DNA of 64,000 nt from Caulobacter sp048541825 (lineage in GTDB: Bacteria; Pseudomonadota; Alphaproteobacteria; Caulobacterales; Caulobacteraceae): contig NZ_CP183332.1 in the NCBI RefSeq assembly GCF_048541825.1, positions 2,232,001 to 2,296,000 on the forward strand, given 5' to 3'. A program made the position numbers and the translations under genes. Each line of letters starts with the position of its first letter. Position 1 is the first letter of the stretch. The notes beneath the pieces were generated by a model that ran no database searches, had not been told where the DNA came from, and was given only the letters and a program-made list of their open reading frames with translations. Of the stretch, positions 24,582 to 32,729 are shown one piece after another.

Positions 24582-25328
24582 ATGACTTCGTTCGCCGCCC
24601 GCATCGCCTCGGCCGCCCTGCTCCCAGCCGCCTTGGGGGGCGCGTTCGCCCTCGCCGCCGCCCCCGCCATGGCCCAGAGCGCGCCGGACGCCGCCTTCCG
24701 CGCCACCACCTTCAGCCTGGCTGCCTTCGGCGAGACCAATGTCGCCCCCGACATGGCCTCCATCACCCTGGGCGTGCAGACCGACGACATGACGGCCGCC
24801 GGCGCTCTGAAGGCCAATGGCGCGAAGATGAACCAGGTGATGGCCGCCCTGCGCAGGGCCGGGATCGCCGATCGCGACATCCAGACCTCGAACCTGAACG
24901 TGAACCCTCAGTACGTTTACGAGCAGAACCAGCCGCCCAAGTTCAGCGGCTATCAGGTCAGCAACCAGGTGACGGTGACCGTGCGCGACCTGGGCAAGTT
25001 GGGCCAGGCGGTGGACGCCACGGTCGGCGCCGGCGCCAACACCGTGGGCGGCATCAGCTTTGGCCTGCAGAACCCGCAGGTCGCCGAGGACGCGGCTCGC
25101 ATGGACGCCGTTAAAGCCCTGCAGGCCAAGGCCGACCTCTATGCCCGGGCCACGGGTTACAAGATCGTGCGCCTGGTCAATCTGGGCGAAGGCGGCGGCT
25201 ATTCGCCCGCGCAGCCGATGCCGGTGTTCGCCATGGCCAAGCGCGAAATGGCCGACTCCACACAGATCGCCGCCGGCGAGCTGAAGGTGCGGATCGACGT
25301 AACGGCCACCTATGAGGTGGCCCGCTAA
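24582..25328 (+). CDS. SIMPL-domain (DUF541) periplasmic protein
   Basis: A 248-residue exported protein. A signal peptide covers residues 1-28 (SFAARIASAALLPAA, cut after AMA). The SIMPL/DUF541 domain is recognised by SLAAFGETNVAPDMASITLGVQTDDMTA, then VMAALRRAGIADRDIQTSNLNVNPQY and GISFGLQNPQ, ending TATYEVAR. Members are related to the stress protein BP26 and E. coli YggE, linked to oxidative stress and forming periplasmic oligomers. The start at 24582 follows AGGAGACTTC; the upstream open frame overlaps the tRNA leader and is not used. Its stop overlaps by 4 bp with the convergent lipoprotein gene. Confidence 0.9.
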   Translation: MTSFAARIASAALLPAALGGAFALAAAPAMAQSAPDAAFRATTFSLAAFGETNVAPDMASITLGVQTDDMTAAGALKANGAKMNQVMAALRRAGIADRDIQTSNLNVNPQYVYEQNQPPKFSGYQVSNQVTVTVRDLGKLGQAVDATVGAGANTVGGISFGLQNPQVAEDAARMDAVKALQAKADLYARATGYKIVRLVNLGEGGGYSPAQPMPVFAMAKREMADSTQIAAGELKVRIDVTATYEVAR

Positions 25329-25789
25329 AAGCCAGCCTTGGTGAAGGCCCGCTCGACGCGTTCCTGAACCTCACGGCCCGGCAGGGCCCGCTCGCCTTCC
25401 ATGACCGCCACATAGGTCAGGTTGCGGGCGGGCTTGCCCTCGCTGGTCGGCACCGGGCCCAAGGCCCAGCCGACGGTGTTGACCCCGCCCGTGCCCGTCG
25501 GACAGCTGGCGAAGCGGGCCGGCTTGCCGATGGCGCTCTTGAGCACGACCTCGGCGATCACCGGCTGGCCGCCCGCGCAGGTGGGCAGATTGCGGGCGCA
25601 GGTGATGTAGCCGCCCGCGCGCCAGACCACCGCGCCAGAGGCGTCGGCCATCATCACGCAGGTCGAGGGCGAGCCGATGGCGCGACCGATGGTTTCCGTC
25701 AGGCGGGTCTCATCGATCCCTTCGGGAAGTTTGGGCGCGCAGCCGGCCAGCAGGCCGGCGACGAGGGTGAATCCGACCAGACGGCGCAT
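25325..25789 (-). CDS. Small lipoprotein of unknown function
   Basis: A 154-residue protein with lipobox LLAGC (lipidated Cys17). The mature part has four further cysteines (STCVMM, ITCARN, PTCAGG, ASCPTG), so two disulfides are likely in the periplasm. No known domain was recognised. It follows panD with a 1-bp gap and is probably co-transcribed with it. Confidence 0.75.
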   Translation of the reverse strand: MRRLVGFTLVAGLLAGCAPKLPEGIDETRLTETIGRAIGSPSTCVMMADASGAVVWRAGGYITCARNLPTCAGGQPVIAEVVLKSAIGKPARFASCPTGTGGVNTVGWALGPVPTSEGKPARNLTYVAVMEGERALPGREVQERVERAFTKAGF

Positions 25790-25790
25790 C

Positions 25791-26147
25791 CTAGGCGGCC
25801 TTCTTGATCAGGTTACCGTCATCCAGCAGCACCACGGTCGGCGCGTAGTTGCGCGCTTCCTCGGCCGGCAACTGGCAGTAGGTGACGATAATGACGGTGT
25901 CGTTCTTCTGCACCAGGCGCGCGGCGGCGCCATTGACGCCGATCACCTTCGAGCCGCGGGGGGCCTCGATGGCGTAGGTGGTGAAGCGCGCGCCGTTGGT
26001 GATGTTCAACACATCGACCTGCTCGTTGGGCAGGATGCCCGAGGCGTCCAGCAGGTCGCGGTCGATGGCGATCGAGCCTTCATAGTCCAGGTCCGCCTGG
26101 GTGACGGTGGCGCGGTGAAGCTTGGCCTTGAGCATGGTGAGCAGCAT
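25791..26147 (-). CDS. panD: Aspartate 1-decarboxylase (pyruvoyl enzyme)
   Basis: Makes beta-alanine from aspartate for pantothenate and coenzyme A. The protein MLLTMLKAKLHRATVTQADL aligns with E. coli PanD throughout. The self-cleavage site YEGSIAID has Gly-Ser, whose Ser becomes the pyruvoyl group. ITNGARFTTYAIEAPRGS, VNGAAARLV and PAEEARNY are conserved. The start at 26147 gives 118 residues, close to the usual 115-130; the longer open frame upstream is not needed. Upstream gene of a likely two-gene operon with the small lipoprotein. Confidence 0.96.
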   Translation of the reverse strand: MLLTMLKAKLHRATVTQADLDYEGSIAIDRDLLDASGILPNEQVDVLNITNGARFTTYAIEAPRGSKVIGVNGAAARLVQKNDTVIIVTYCQLPAEEARNYAPTVVLLDDGNLIKKAA

Positions 26148-26348
26148 GGCGGAACCTGTATCCCCTTGACTAAGCTGGACTTTGCCACGGCCGCCACACA
26201 CATGGGCCCAAGGCAATGCGGCCATATAGCCACGAAGCCGCGCCGGTTCAATCGCCTCGGCCCCTCGGTCGTAAGAGTGAGTCGAAAGGGTTAACAACAC
26301 CTTCCATCCGCGCTAGGGTTGAACGAACGAGGTTATGCGGTGGGGACC

Positions 26349-27023
26349 ATGCGTAACGGACAACTGATCGTCGCGGCGGCCATAGTCGTCGCGACCGTGG
26401 GCGTTGGCGGGACCATCGCCTCGCGCGTCACGGCGCAGACACGGGTGGATCCAGCGACGGGCGCGCCGATCGGCGCCACGCGCTCGCCAGTTTTGACCCG
26501 GGTCCCTTCCGCGACGACCGTTCCGCCCCGCCGAGGCGGCCGGGTCGACTGGCAGGGCGCCGTGGGCGGCCTGCGCCAGAGCGGCGGCGCGTCCGACACC
26601 CTGGGCGCCAATCTCGACAAGGGCGAGGTGGACGCCACCCGCGTGCCGATCCTGCTGCCCAATGACGCCAAGCTGACGGCCGGGGCGCGCATCTACAGCT
26701 TCGGCGACTACTATACGATCACCGCCGACGCCCCCGGAGCCGGCATCTCGCTGAGCGGCACGACGGCCATCATTCCCCTGCCCGCTGCAAAGCCCCTGAA
26801 GATCGATCCCGTCGGTCCCGAAGGCCTGACGGTGCAGCGCACGGTCGATGGCCAGCTGGCCAGCTTCATCCGCTATGGCGTGCTCTACACCGTCGAGATC
26901 CGCTGCGAGAAGGCGGGCGATCTGCGCTGCGCTGACGACAACTATGTGCTGGGTTTGGTCGGCAAGACCACGACCGTGGTGCTGGGCGCCGCCGCCCGCG
27001 CCGAAGCCGGCCTGGGGGGCTGA
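26349..27023 (+). CDS. Exported protein of unknown function
   Basis: A 224-residue protein with a hydrophobic N-terminal segment (residues 6-22) that is a signal peptide or anchor. After a Pro/Arg-rich linker (VPPRRGGRVDWQGA) there is a compact domain with RVPILLPNDAKLTAGARIYSFGDYYTITAD. This pattern resembles proteins that bind envelope polymers, but I cannot name the family. Two cysteines (IRCEK and LRCAD) could be paired. The start follows GTGGGGACC. The M23 lipoprotein gene starts 4 bp after its stop, so they are one operon. Confidence 0.78.
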   Translation: MRNGQLIVAAAIVVATVGVGGTIASRVTAQTRVDPATGAPIGATRSPVLTRVPSATTVPPRRGGRVDWQGAVGGLRQSGGASDTLGANLDKGEVDATRVPILLPNDAKLTAGARIYSFGDYYTITADAPGAGISLSGTTAIIPLPAAKPLKIDPVGPEGLTVQRTVDGQLASFIRYGVLYTVEIRCEKAGDLRCADDNYVLGLVGKTTTVVLGAAARAEAGLGG

Positions 27024-27027
27024 GCCG

Positions 27028-27921
27028 ATGAGCAAGCTGACCGCGCCCCTGGCCCTGGCGGTTCTGGCCGCCCTGGCCCTGACCGCCTGCGATCCCAAGA
27101 CCCCCGCGCCCGACGCGCCGCCCAAGCCGCCGTCGGCCGAGCCCGGCCCGCCCAAGGCCGATGACGAGCCCGTCGATGGCGGCGCCGAGCAGGAAGCCTC
27201 CGAGCCCCTGCCGCCCAGCCCCGGCGATCCGGTGCAGCCGGCAGAGCCGCCCGCCCCCTCGCCGGCCACCTTCGACCACGGCCCCGCCGGCCAGTTACCC
27301 AGCGGACAGGGCTCGGGCTATCTGGACCGCACCGTCTGGGCGCCGACCATGTGCTGGCCCCTGCAGGAAGCCGGCTTCGCCAACTCCCAGGTCTATGGCC
27401 CCGGCGGCGGCATGGGTCCGCCCGGCAAGCCCAGCCAGTGCGACAGCCTGAACTACACCCTGCCCTGGCGTGACAATTTCTGCGAGGCGCGCTCGCGGAC
27501 CAGCCCCCTTTGCGCCTCGGGAACCGGTCACCAGGGCCAGGACATCCGCCCGGCCACCTGCAAGAAGAACGAACACTGGGCGGTCGCCACCGAGGCCGGC
27601 ACGATCACCGACATCGGGACCTATACCGTGACGCTCGTGGGCAAGGCCGCGCCACACTACACCTACCGTTACCTGCACATGCAGATGTCGACCCTGGCGG
27701 TGGCCGAGGGAGCCAAGGTCACGGCCGGCCAGAAGCTGGGCAAGGTGTCCAACGACTTTGGCGGCACGCCCACTACCATCCACCTGCATTTCGAGATGCG
27801 GGCGGGCCTGGCCGGAGTGACGACCGACGGCAAGCCGGTGGCGGTCCAGACCTTCATCCCGCCTTATCTCAGCCTGGCCGAGGCCTATCAGCGCAAGCTG
27901 AACGGCGGGGTCTGCGGCTAG
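27028..27921 (+). CDS. M23-family metallopeptidase lipoprotein
   Basis: A 297-residue lipoprotein (lipobox LTAC, Cys21), then a long Pro/Ala/Glu linker (22-90) that could span peptidoglycan, then an M23 (LytM) domain. GTGHQGQDIRP supplies the HxxxD zinc pair and TIHLHFEMRAG the HxH, so all ligands for an active endopeptidase are present. Six more cysteines in the catalytic part suggest disulfides. Probable role: cutting peptide cross-links of the wall from a membrane anchor. In an operon with the preceding exported protein; its stop overlaps the convergent esterase by 4 bp. Confidence 0.9.
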   Translation: MSKLTAPLALAVLAALALTACDPKTPAPDAPPKPPSAEPGPPKADDEPVDGGAEQEASEPLPPSPGDPVQPAEPPAPSPATFDHGPAGQLPSGQGSGYLDRTVWAPTMCWPLQEAGFANSQVYGPGGGMGPPGKPSQCDSLNYTLPWRDNFCEARSRTSPLCASGTGHQGQDIRPATCKKNEHWAVATEAGTITDIGTYTVTLVGKAAPHYTYRYLHMQMSTLAVAEGAKVTAGQKLGKVSNDFGGTPTTIHLHFEMRAGLAGVTTDGKPVAVQTFIPPYLSLAEAYQRKLNGGVCG

Positions 27922-28787
27922 ATCGCTGCGGCCTTCAGGAAGGCCGTCATCTCGCCCAGAAGGTTGGTCTTGGCGCGGAACGGGCGCGACAGGGCCAGCA
28001 CCGTGTCGGCGTGGTCCAGCCCCGGATAGTGTCGCTCTTCGACCTTGCCGCCCACCTGGCGCAGGGCGGCGGCCAGCTTGCGGGTGTTGCGCGGATAGAC
28101 CGTGGTGTCGGCGTCTCCGGAGGCGAGGAAAGCGGCCGGCGAGCGGGCGCTCGCGAACTGTCCCGGCTGGGTGGCCGGCAGATCCGGGGCCTGACCGAAG
28201 GTGCGCCGCGTGATCGGCCCATCCAGGGGCAGGAAATCATAGGGCCCCGACAGTCCAGCGAAAGCCCGGACAGCCCCGGGTTCGACGCCCGCCGCCTTTA
28301 GATAGCGAGGGTCCAAGGCCAGCATGGCGGCATTGTAGGCGCCGGCCGAGTGACCGATCAGGACGACCCGGTCAGGATCCCCTCCCAGGGCCCTGGCGTT
28401 GTCGACCGCCCAGCGCACCGCCGCCGCGCAGTCGTCGAGGAAGTCTGGAAAGACGACTTCGGGATAGAGACGATAGTCTGGCACCAGCGTCAGGAAACCG
28501 CGCGCAGCCACCGCCCTGCCCGCCCAGGCATAGTCGGCGCGCCGACCAGAATCCCACGAACCGCCATAGAAGAACACCGCCACCGGCTCGGCGCCCGTCG
28601 CCGTGGGCGGCGCATAGACGTCCAGCGTCTGACGCGCGCCTTTCCCGTAGGCTGCGCCCCGCATGGGCGTGCGCGCAGCGTCCTTGGGCGTCAGGGTCGC
28701 GAACATCGAAAGCGGCGAGCAAGCGCTTGCCAGGGATCCCGCCAGGGCCGTCAAGCCGACGCGTCGCGTCATAGAACCACTCACCAC
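27918..28787 (-). CDS. Alpha/beta-hydrolase esterase (BD-FAE/carboxylesterase-like), exported
   Basis: A 289-residue esterase. The nucleophile elbow is VVLIGHSAGAYNA; AVFFYGGSW is the oxyanion-hole HGG-like motif, PDYRLYPEVVFPDFLDDCAAAVRW is typical of the hormone-sensitive-lipase/BD-FAE group, and HYPGLDHADTV holds the His. The N-terminus has a signal with a lipobox-like ASAC. The GTG at 28787 has GGAG at good spacing; an ATG at 28772 is equally possible and starts MTRRVGL. Probably hydrolyses small esters in the periplasm. Confidence 0.87.
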   Translation of the reverse strand: MVSGSMTRRVGLTALAGSLASACSPLSMFATLTPKDAARTPMRGAAYGKGARQTLDVYAPPTATGAEPVAVFFYGGSWDSGRRADYAWAGRAVAARGFLTLVPDYRLYPEVVFPDFLDDCAAAVRWAVDNARALGGDPDRVVLIGHSAGAYNAAMLALDPRYLKAAGVEPGAVRAFAGLSGPYDFLPLDGPITRRTFGQAPDLPATQPGQFASARSPAAFLASGDADTTVYPRNTRKLAAALRQVGGKVEERHYPGLDHADTVLALSRPFRAKTNLLGEMTAFLKAAAI

Positions 28788-28851
28788 GTCTCGCTCCGCC
28801 CCTGCGTCTTGTTACAGATACGCGAGAAACGCGGGTTTGGACGAGGCGATT

Positions 28852-29151
28852 TCAGCGCCCATCGACCAGCTTGCCGATGGCGTCGAGATAGAGGCCAAAG
28901 GCCGTGCGGCCGATCTCGGTCAGGCTGACGCGCGTAAGCGGTTTGCGACCGACGAAGCTCTTGTCGATGGCCACGTAGCCCGCGTCTTCCAGCTTGCGCA
29001 GGTGGACCGACAGGTTGCCGTCGGTGACCGACAGCCTGGCCTTCAGCGCGTTGAACTCCGCGACCTCGGCGCCCGACAGATAGGCCATGATCCCCAGGCG
29101 CACACGCCCGTGAATGACCTCGTCGATGTGTTCGATCTCGAAATCGTCCAT
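28852..29151 (-). CDS. Winged-helix transcriptional regulator (HTH_34-like)
   Basis: A 99-residue single-domain regulator. IHGRVRLGIMAYLSGAEVAEFNALKARLSVTDGNLSVHLRKLEDAGYVAIDKSF has the helix-turn-helix and wing of the MarR/ArsR-like HTH_34 group. No ligand domain or metal-binding cysteines are present. It lies 6 bp after a membrane-protein gene, a pair often seen in alphaproteobacteria, so it may respond to that protein or control it. Confidence 0.88.
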   Translation of the reverse strand: MDDFEIEHIDEVIHGRVRLGIMAYLSGAEVAEFNALKARLSVTDGNLSVHLRKLEDAGYVAIDKSFVGRKPLTRVSLTEIGRTAFGLYLDAIGKLVDGR

Positions 29152-29157
29152 GGCGAC

Positions 29158-29781
29158 CTAGACGATGTCCGAAGGTTCTTGCCGCATCAGGATCAGGCCC
29201 GGGACCATCGCCAGCAGATACAGGGCGGCGGCGTAACCCAGCCAGGCCCAGCTACTGCCCATCAGCAGCGCCATCCCGATGGCGCTCGCGAACGAGGCGA
29301 CCGCAACGACCCTTAGCCAGACTATCCGAGACATAGCCGCCGCCACCGACCATGCGCCGCCATAGAGCGCCAGCACGATGGACGGTGAGAAGTTGATCAG
29401 GTTGAGGTCCCGGGTTTTCCAGCTGGCCACGGCCAGGGCGGTGAAGATCACGAAACAGCCCCAGCCCACGCCCATCCAGGCGTTGCGCATGGCGCGATTG
29501 CCAGATGATCCCGCCCCGGGCTTGGCGCCGACCCCGCGCCTGAGCACGCCCACCATCACCAGGTGAAGGAGAACGGCGGCGACCCAGACCACCATCAGCA
29601 TCACGGATGGAGCCTGCAACACCTTCGACAGGATCGCCCACTGGATCAGGCTGGCCGTGCCGAAGATCGCGCCCGCCGCAACCAGCATCGAGCCGCCCAG
29701 CAAAGGAGCCTGACGCCCCTCTTCGGCCAGGGCGCGCATGAACGCGATGTCGTCGCGGATGGCCTTCATCTCTTCAGTCAC
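29158..29781 (-). CDS. Integral membrane protein of unknown function
   Basis: A 207-residue protein with a short cytoplasmic start (TEEMKAIRDDIAFMRALAEEGRQAP) and about six membrane segments in two groups. No family was recognised. It is first in the operon with the winged-helix regulator and is probably its partner or target. Confidence 0.75.
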   Translation of the reverse strand: MTEEMKAIRDDIAFMRALAEEGRQAPLLGGSMLVAAGAIFGTASLIQWAILSKVLQAPSVMLMVVWVAAVLLHLVMVGVLRRGVGAKPGAGSSGNRAMRNAWMGVGWGCFVIFTALAVASWKTRDLNLINFSPSIVLALYGGAWSVAAAMSRIVWLRVVAVASFASAIGMALLMGSSWAWLGYAAALYLLAMVPGLILMRQEPSDIV

Positions 29782-29847
29782 AACGCATATCCCCAGCGCT
29801 CAATGAGACGAGGGATAGCGAACTCACTTTGAAATGTAAAGTTCTTC

Positions 29848-31638
29848 TTAGAGCTTGAATCCGCCGGCCACGATCTTGGCGCAGACCGCCTTGGTGATCT
29901 TCACATAGCCCTTGGCCGGATCGCGGAAATAAAGCGGGTCCTTGGTCATGGCCGGGTCGAACCCCTCGGTGACGAGATCGATCTTGCGATACTTGAAGGT
30001 GCCGGTGGTCTCGATCTCGCGCTGCAGGCGCACAAAGATAGGCCGGGCATAGGCTGGCAGTTCCCGATCGACATGTTCGGCCAGGGTCGTGATATCGAAC
30101 TCGGGTCCCACCACCAGCGAGGCCATGCCGGCCTTGCCGTCGAGGTCGCCGATCTTGACGCCATAGACATTGACCTCCAGCACCCCGGGCACCCCGGCCA
30201 GGCGCTCGGAGACCTCGCTGGTGGCAACGTTCTCGCCCTTCCAGCGGAAGGTGTCGCCGATCCGGTCGACGAAATAGATGTAGTCGTCGCCGTCGGTGCG
30301 CATCAGGTCGCCGGTCCGGAACCAGGCATCGCCCTTGGCGAAGACGTCGTGCAGAACCTTCTTCTCGGTCGCGGCCTTGTCGGCATAGCCGGTAAAGTTG
30401 GATCGGGCGTCATTGGCGATCTGGCCAATACATTCGCCAACCTCGCCCGGCGCCACCTCGATGCAGCAACCGTCGGCGCCACGGATCGGCATCTCTGTTT
30501 CCACATCGAACTGCACGATGCGGGTGTTGAACTTCTTCCTCAGATAGCCGGGGATACGGCCGATGGCCCCGCGCCGCCCGTCGAAGTTGAAGAACGAGAC
30601 ATTGCCCTCGGTGGCGCCATAGAATTCCAGTACGCCGCCGACCTTGAAGCGATCCATCATGTCGTCCCAGACGTCGGGCCGCAGGCCGTTGCCGAAGATC
30701 TGGCGGATCTTGTGGTTGCGGTCCTCGTCGCTGGCCGGCTGGTTGGCCAGATAGCGGCACAGCTCGCCGATATAGACGAACATCGTGCAGTTCTCGGTGC
30801 GGATATCGCTCCAGAAGTGCGTGGCCGAGAACTTCTTGCGAAGCACGATCGACCCGCCATTCAACAGCCCCGCCCCCATGGCGCAGAGGCCGCCGGTGGC
30901 GTGATAGAGCGGCAAGGTCACATAGATGCGGTCGGTGTGACGCGCGTCGGTCGAACCGGCGAAGCCGCGCATATAGAGTTGCGTCCGCATGTGGGTAATG
31001 CGCGCGGCTTTTGGCAGCCCGGTGGTGCCACTCGTGAAGATGTAGAGCGCGGTATCCTTGGCGGTCAGCCCGCCCCGGGCTGTCTCGCGGTCGGGACGCA
31101 GCTGACTGCAGCTCTTCAGGGCGTTGACCAGATCGCGCTGGTCGCCATGAGCCTTGCCCAGCACCCATTGCTGGACGTGACGGCCAAGACCATCCTTGAC
31201 CTGTTCGAAACAGGGAGAGGTCTCGGGATCGACGATGCAGTGCAAGGCCTGGGAGATGTTCAGACAGTGGGCCAGGGCCGGGCCGGTCAGCTGGTTGTTG
31301 ATCAGCGCAGTGGCGACGCCCACCTTGGACAGCCCGTACCAGATGGCCAGATATTCCAGGCGGTTGGGCATGAACAGCGCCACCGTCTGACCGCGGGTGA
31401 TGCTCTGCCCCTTGGCCCAGTGGGCGTAACGGTTGGCGATGGCATCCAGCTCGGCATAGGTGATCGTCTTGCCTTCAAAGGTGATCGCGGGGCTGCCAGA
31501 CCAACGATCGACCGCCGCTTCGAGATCATCGCAGATCAGGTTGGCGCTATCGGGAGCGATGGATTTCACGCGCTTGAGCGTGCGCATCAGCCCCTTCAGG
31601 AACACCCACTCGCGCTTCAACCTTGCCTGCAAACGCAT
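29848..31638 (-). CDS. Long/very-long-chain fatty-acyl-CoA synthetase (FATP-like)
   Basis: A 596-residue AMP-forming acyl-CoA synthetase that activates fatty acids. Motif 1 is LYIFTSGTTGLPKAARITH (ATP binding); FYGATEGN is the adenine-site motif, and YFVDRIGDTFRWKGENVATSEV is the hinge motif in the form typical of the very-long-chain/FATP (SLC27-like) group. GTFKYRKIDLVTEGF near the end carries the catalytic Lys region. The start at 31638 follows GGAGGGTGCTT; the frame is open 81 bp further up with no ribosome site. Monocistronic. A typical member in lipid-active Caulobacter genomes. Confidence 0.93.
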   Translation of the reverse strand: MRLQARLKREWVFLKGLMRTLKRVKSIAPDSANLICDDLEAAVDRWSGSPAITFEGKTITYAELDAIANRYAHWAKGQSITRGQTVALFMPNRLEYLAIWYGLSKVGVATALINNQLTGPALAHCLNISQALHCIVDPETSPCFEQVKDGLGRHVQQWVLGKAHGDQRDLVNALKSCSQLRPDRETARGGLTAKDTALYIFTSGTTGLPKAARITHMRTQLYMRGFAGSTDARHTDRIYVTLPLYHATGGLCAMGAGLLNGGSIVLRKKFSATHFWSDIRTENCTMFVYIGELCRYLANQPASDEDRNHKIRQIFGNGLRPDVWDDMMDRFKVGGVLEFYGATEGNVSFFNFDGRRGAIGRIPGYLRKKFNTRIVQFDVETEMPIRGADGCCIEVAPGEVGECIGQIANDARSNFTGYADKAATEKKVLHDVFAKGDAWFRTGDLMRTDGDDYIYFVDRIGDTFRWKGENVATSEVSERLAGVPGVLEVNVYGVKIGDLDGKAGMASLVVGPEFDITTLAEHVDRELPAYARPIFVRLQREIETTGTFKYRKIDLVTEGFDPAMTKDPLYFRDPAKGYVKITKAVCAKIVAGGFKL

Positions 31639-31741
31639 AAGCACCCTCCGTTCAAACAACCATTGGAGAGCGCCGCGCGGCGGGTCAAGCCGCACCGTCG
31701 CGCGCCGCGCGCGTTTCAATCAAGCGGCGACCGCCAAGGCC

Positions 31742-32656
31742 TCAACCGCGGTCGGCGATCTTGAACCTGACCTCCCGGCGTTTGAAATCCAGGGCCACAG
31801 TTTCGAACTTCTGAAGGATGTCAGACCCGATCAGGATTGCCGGCTCGTCGGACATTCCCCAGTAATCAAAGGTATGGATCGGGGCCACCACGACCGGCAC
31901 ATTCATCAGGGTCATCTTGCCCAGGGTGAGCCGATTGAGCACGGCCAACCGACCAGACAAGGTTTGCCCGGTCGCGCTGCGCAGTTCGATATCGAACACC
32001 GCGCCGATGATCGCCTTGCGGGCCTGGGCTGCCCTGAGCAGGGCCAGATTGCCGACCGTCGTGGTCGAACCGCTGTCGATGAAGGCCGTGATCTTCTGGC
32101 TGGGAATCGACGCGTCAATCAGCGTCAGGCCGCTGCGGGTGCGGGTCTTGACCACCACTGTTCGCTCGTCCGGCAGGGGCAGCGGCTCGCCTACCGCCAT
32201 TCGGCGCTTGCCGTAGTTCAGCATCAGGCTGTTGGCGCCCAACCAGTCCAGGCCCAGCAGACCGGCCGCGCCCAAATGGCGCTCTGCGACAATAGACACC
32301 TTCATCTGCCGCCGCATGCGATGGCCCATCTGCAGGGTGTCGATCACCACCGTGTCGACGGTCTGCACGCCAGCAATGCCGTGCAGCGCCACAGGAGCGC
32401 CGCGCGCCAGACCCAGCTTGTCGGCGGTCTCGATCGAGATCACCGAGCTGTTGGCCCCCGTGTCGACCATCATGTGGAAAGGACCCTGGCCATTCAGCAT
32501 GACCTGCACCGTCAGGCGGCGAGCGGCGTCCAGGTACTTGAGCGGTTCGCTGCTGGAGACCTGGCTGACGTCGGGATCGCGGGCGAAGGCTGGAGGAGCC
32601 AGCAGCGCGGCCGCCAGCCCTGCCATTCCCCTGCGAGAGATGGTTGAATCCACCAT
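31742..32656 (-). CDS. Retropepsin-like aspartyl protease with two Asp motifs, exported
   Basis: A 304-residue exported protein. The Tat/Sec-like leader ISRRGMAGLAAALLA ends near AFA (26). There are two retropepsin-like halves: MMVDTGANSSVIS (Asp65) and AFIDSGSTTTVG (Asp194). One chain may thus supply both catalytic aspartates, as pepsins do, instead of forming a homodimer. GLLGLDWLG and ILIGSDILQKF are the family's second motif in each half. In Caulobacter, PerP is a periplasmic aspartyl protease of this kind that processes PodJ; this is a relative or another member. Substrate not known. Confidence 0.86.
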   Translation of the reverse strand: MVDSTISRRGMAGLAAALLAPPAFARDPDVSQVSSSEPLKYLDAARRLTVQVMLNGQGPFHMMVDTGANSSVISIETADKLGLARGAPVALHGIAGVQTVDTVVIDTLQMGHRMRRQMKVSIVAERHLGAAGLLGLDWLGANSLMLNYGKRRMAVGEPLPLPDERTVVVKTRTRSGLTLIDASIPSQKITAFIDSGSTTTVGNLALLRAAQARKAIIGAVFDIELRSATGQTLSGRLAVLNRLTLGKMTLMNVPVVVAPIHTFDYWGMSDEPAILIGSDILQKFETVALDFKRREVRFKIADRG

Positions 32657-32729
32657 ATCGCCGCCTCCTCCGTTGCGGGAGGAGGCTATACCCGCGCCTG
32701 AAGCGGCGCTAGCGATGACCGCCGATGGG

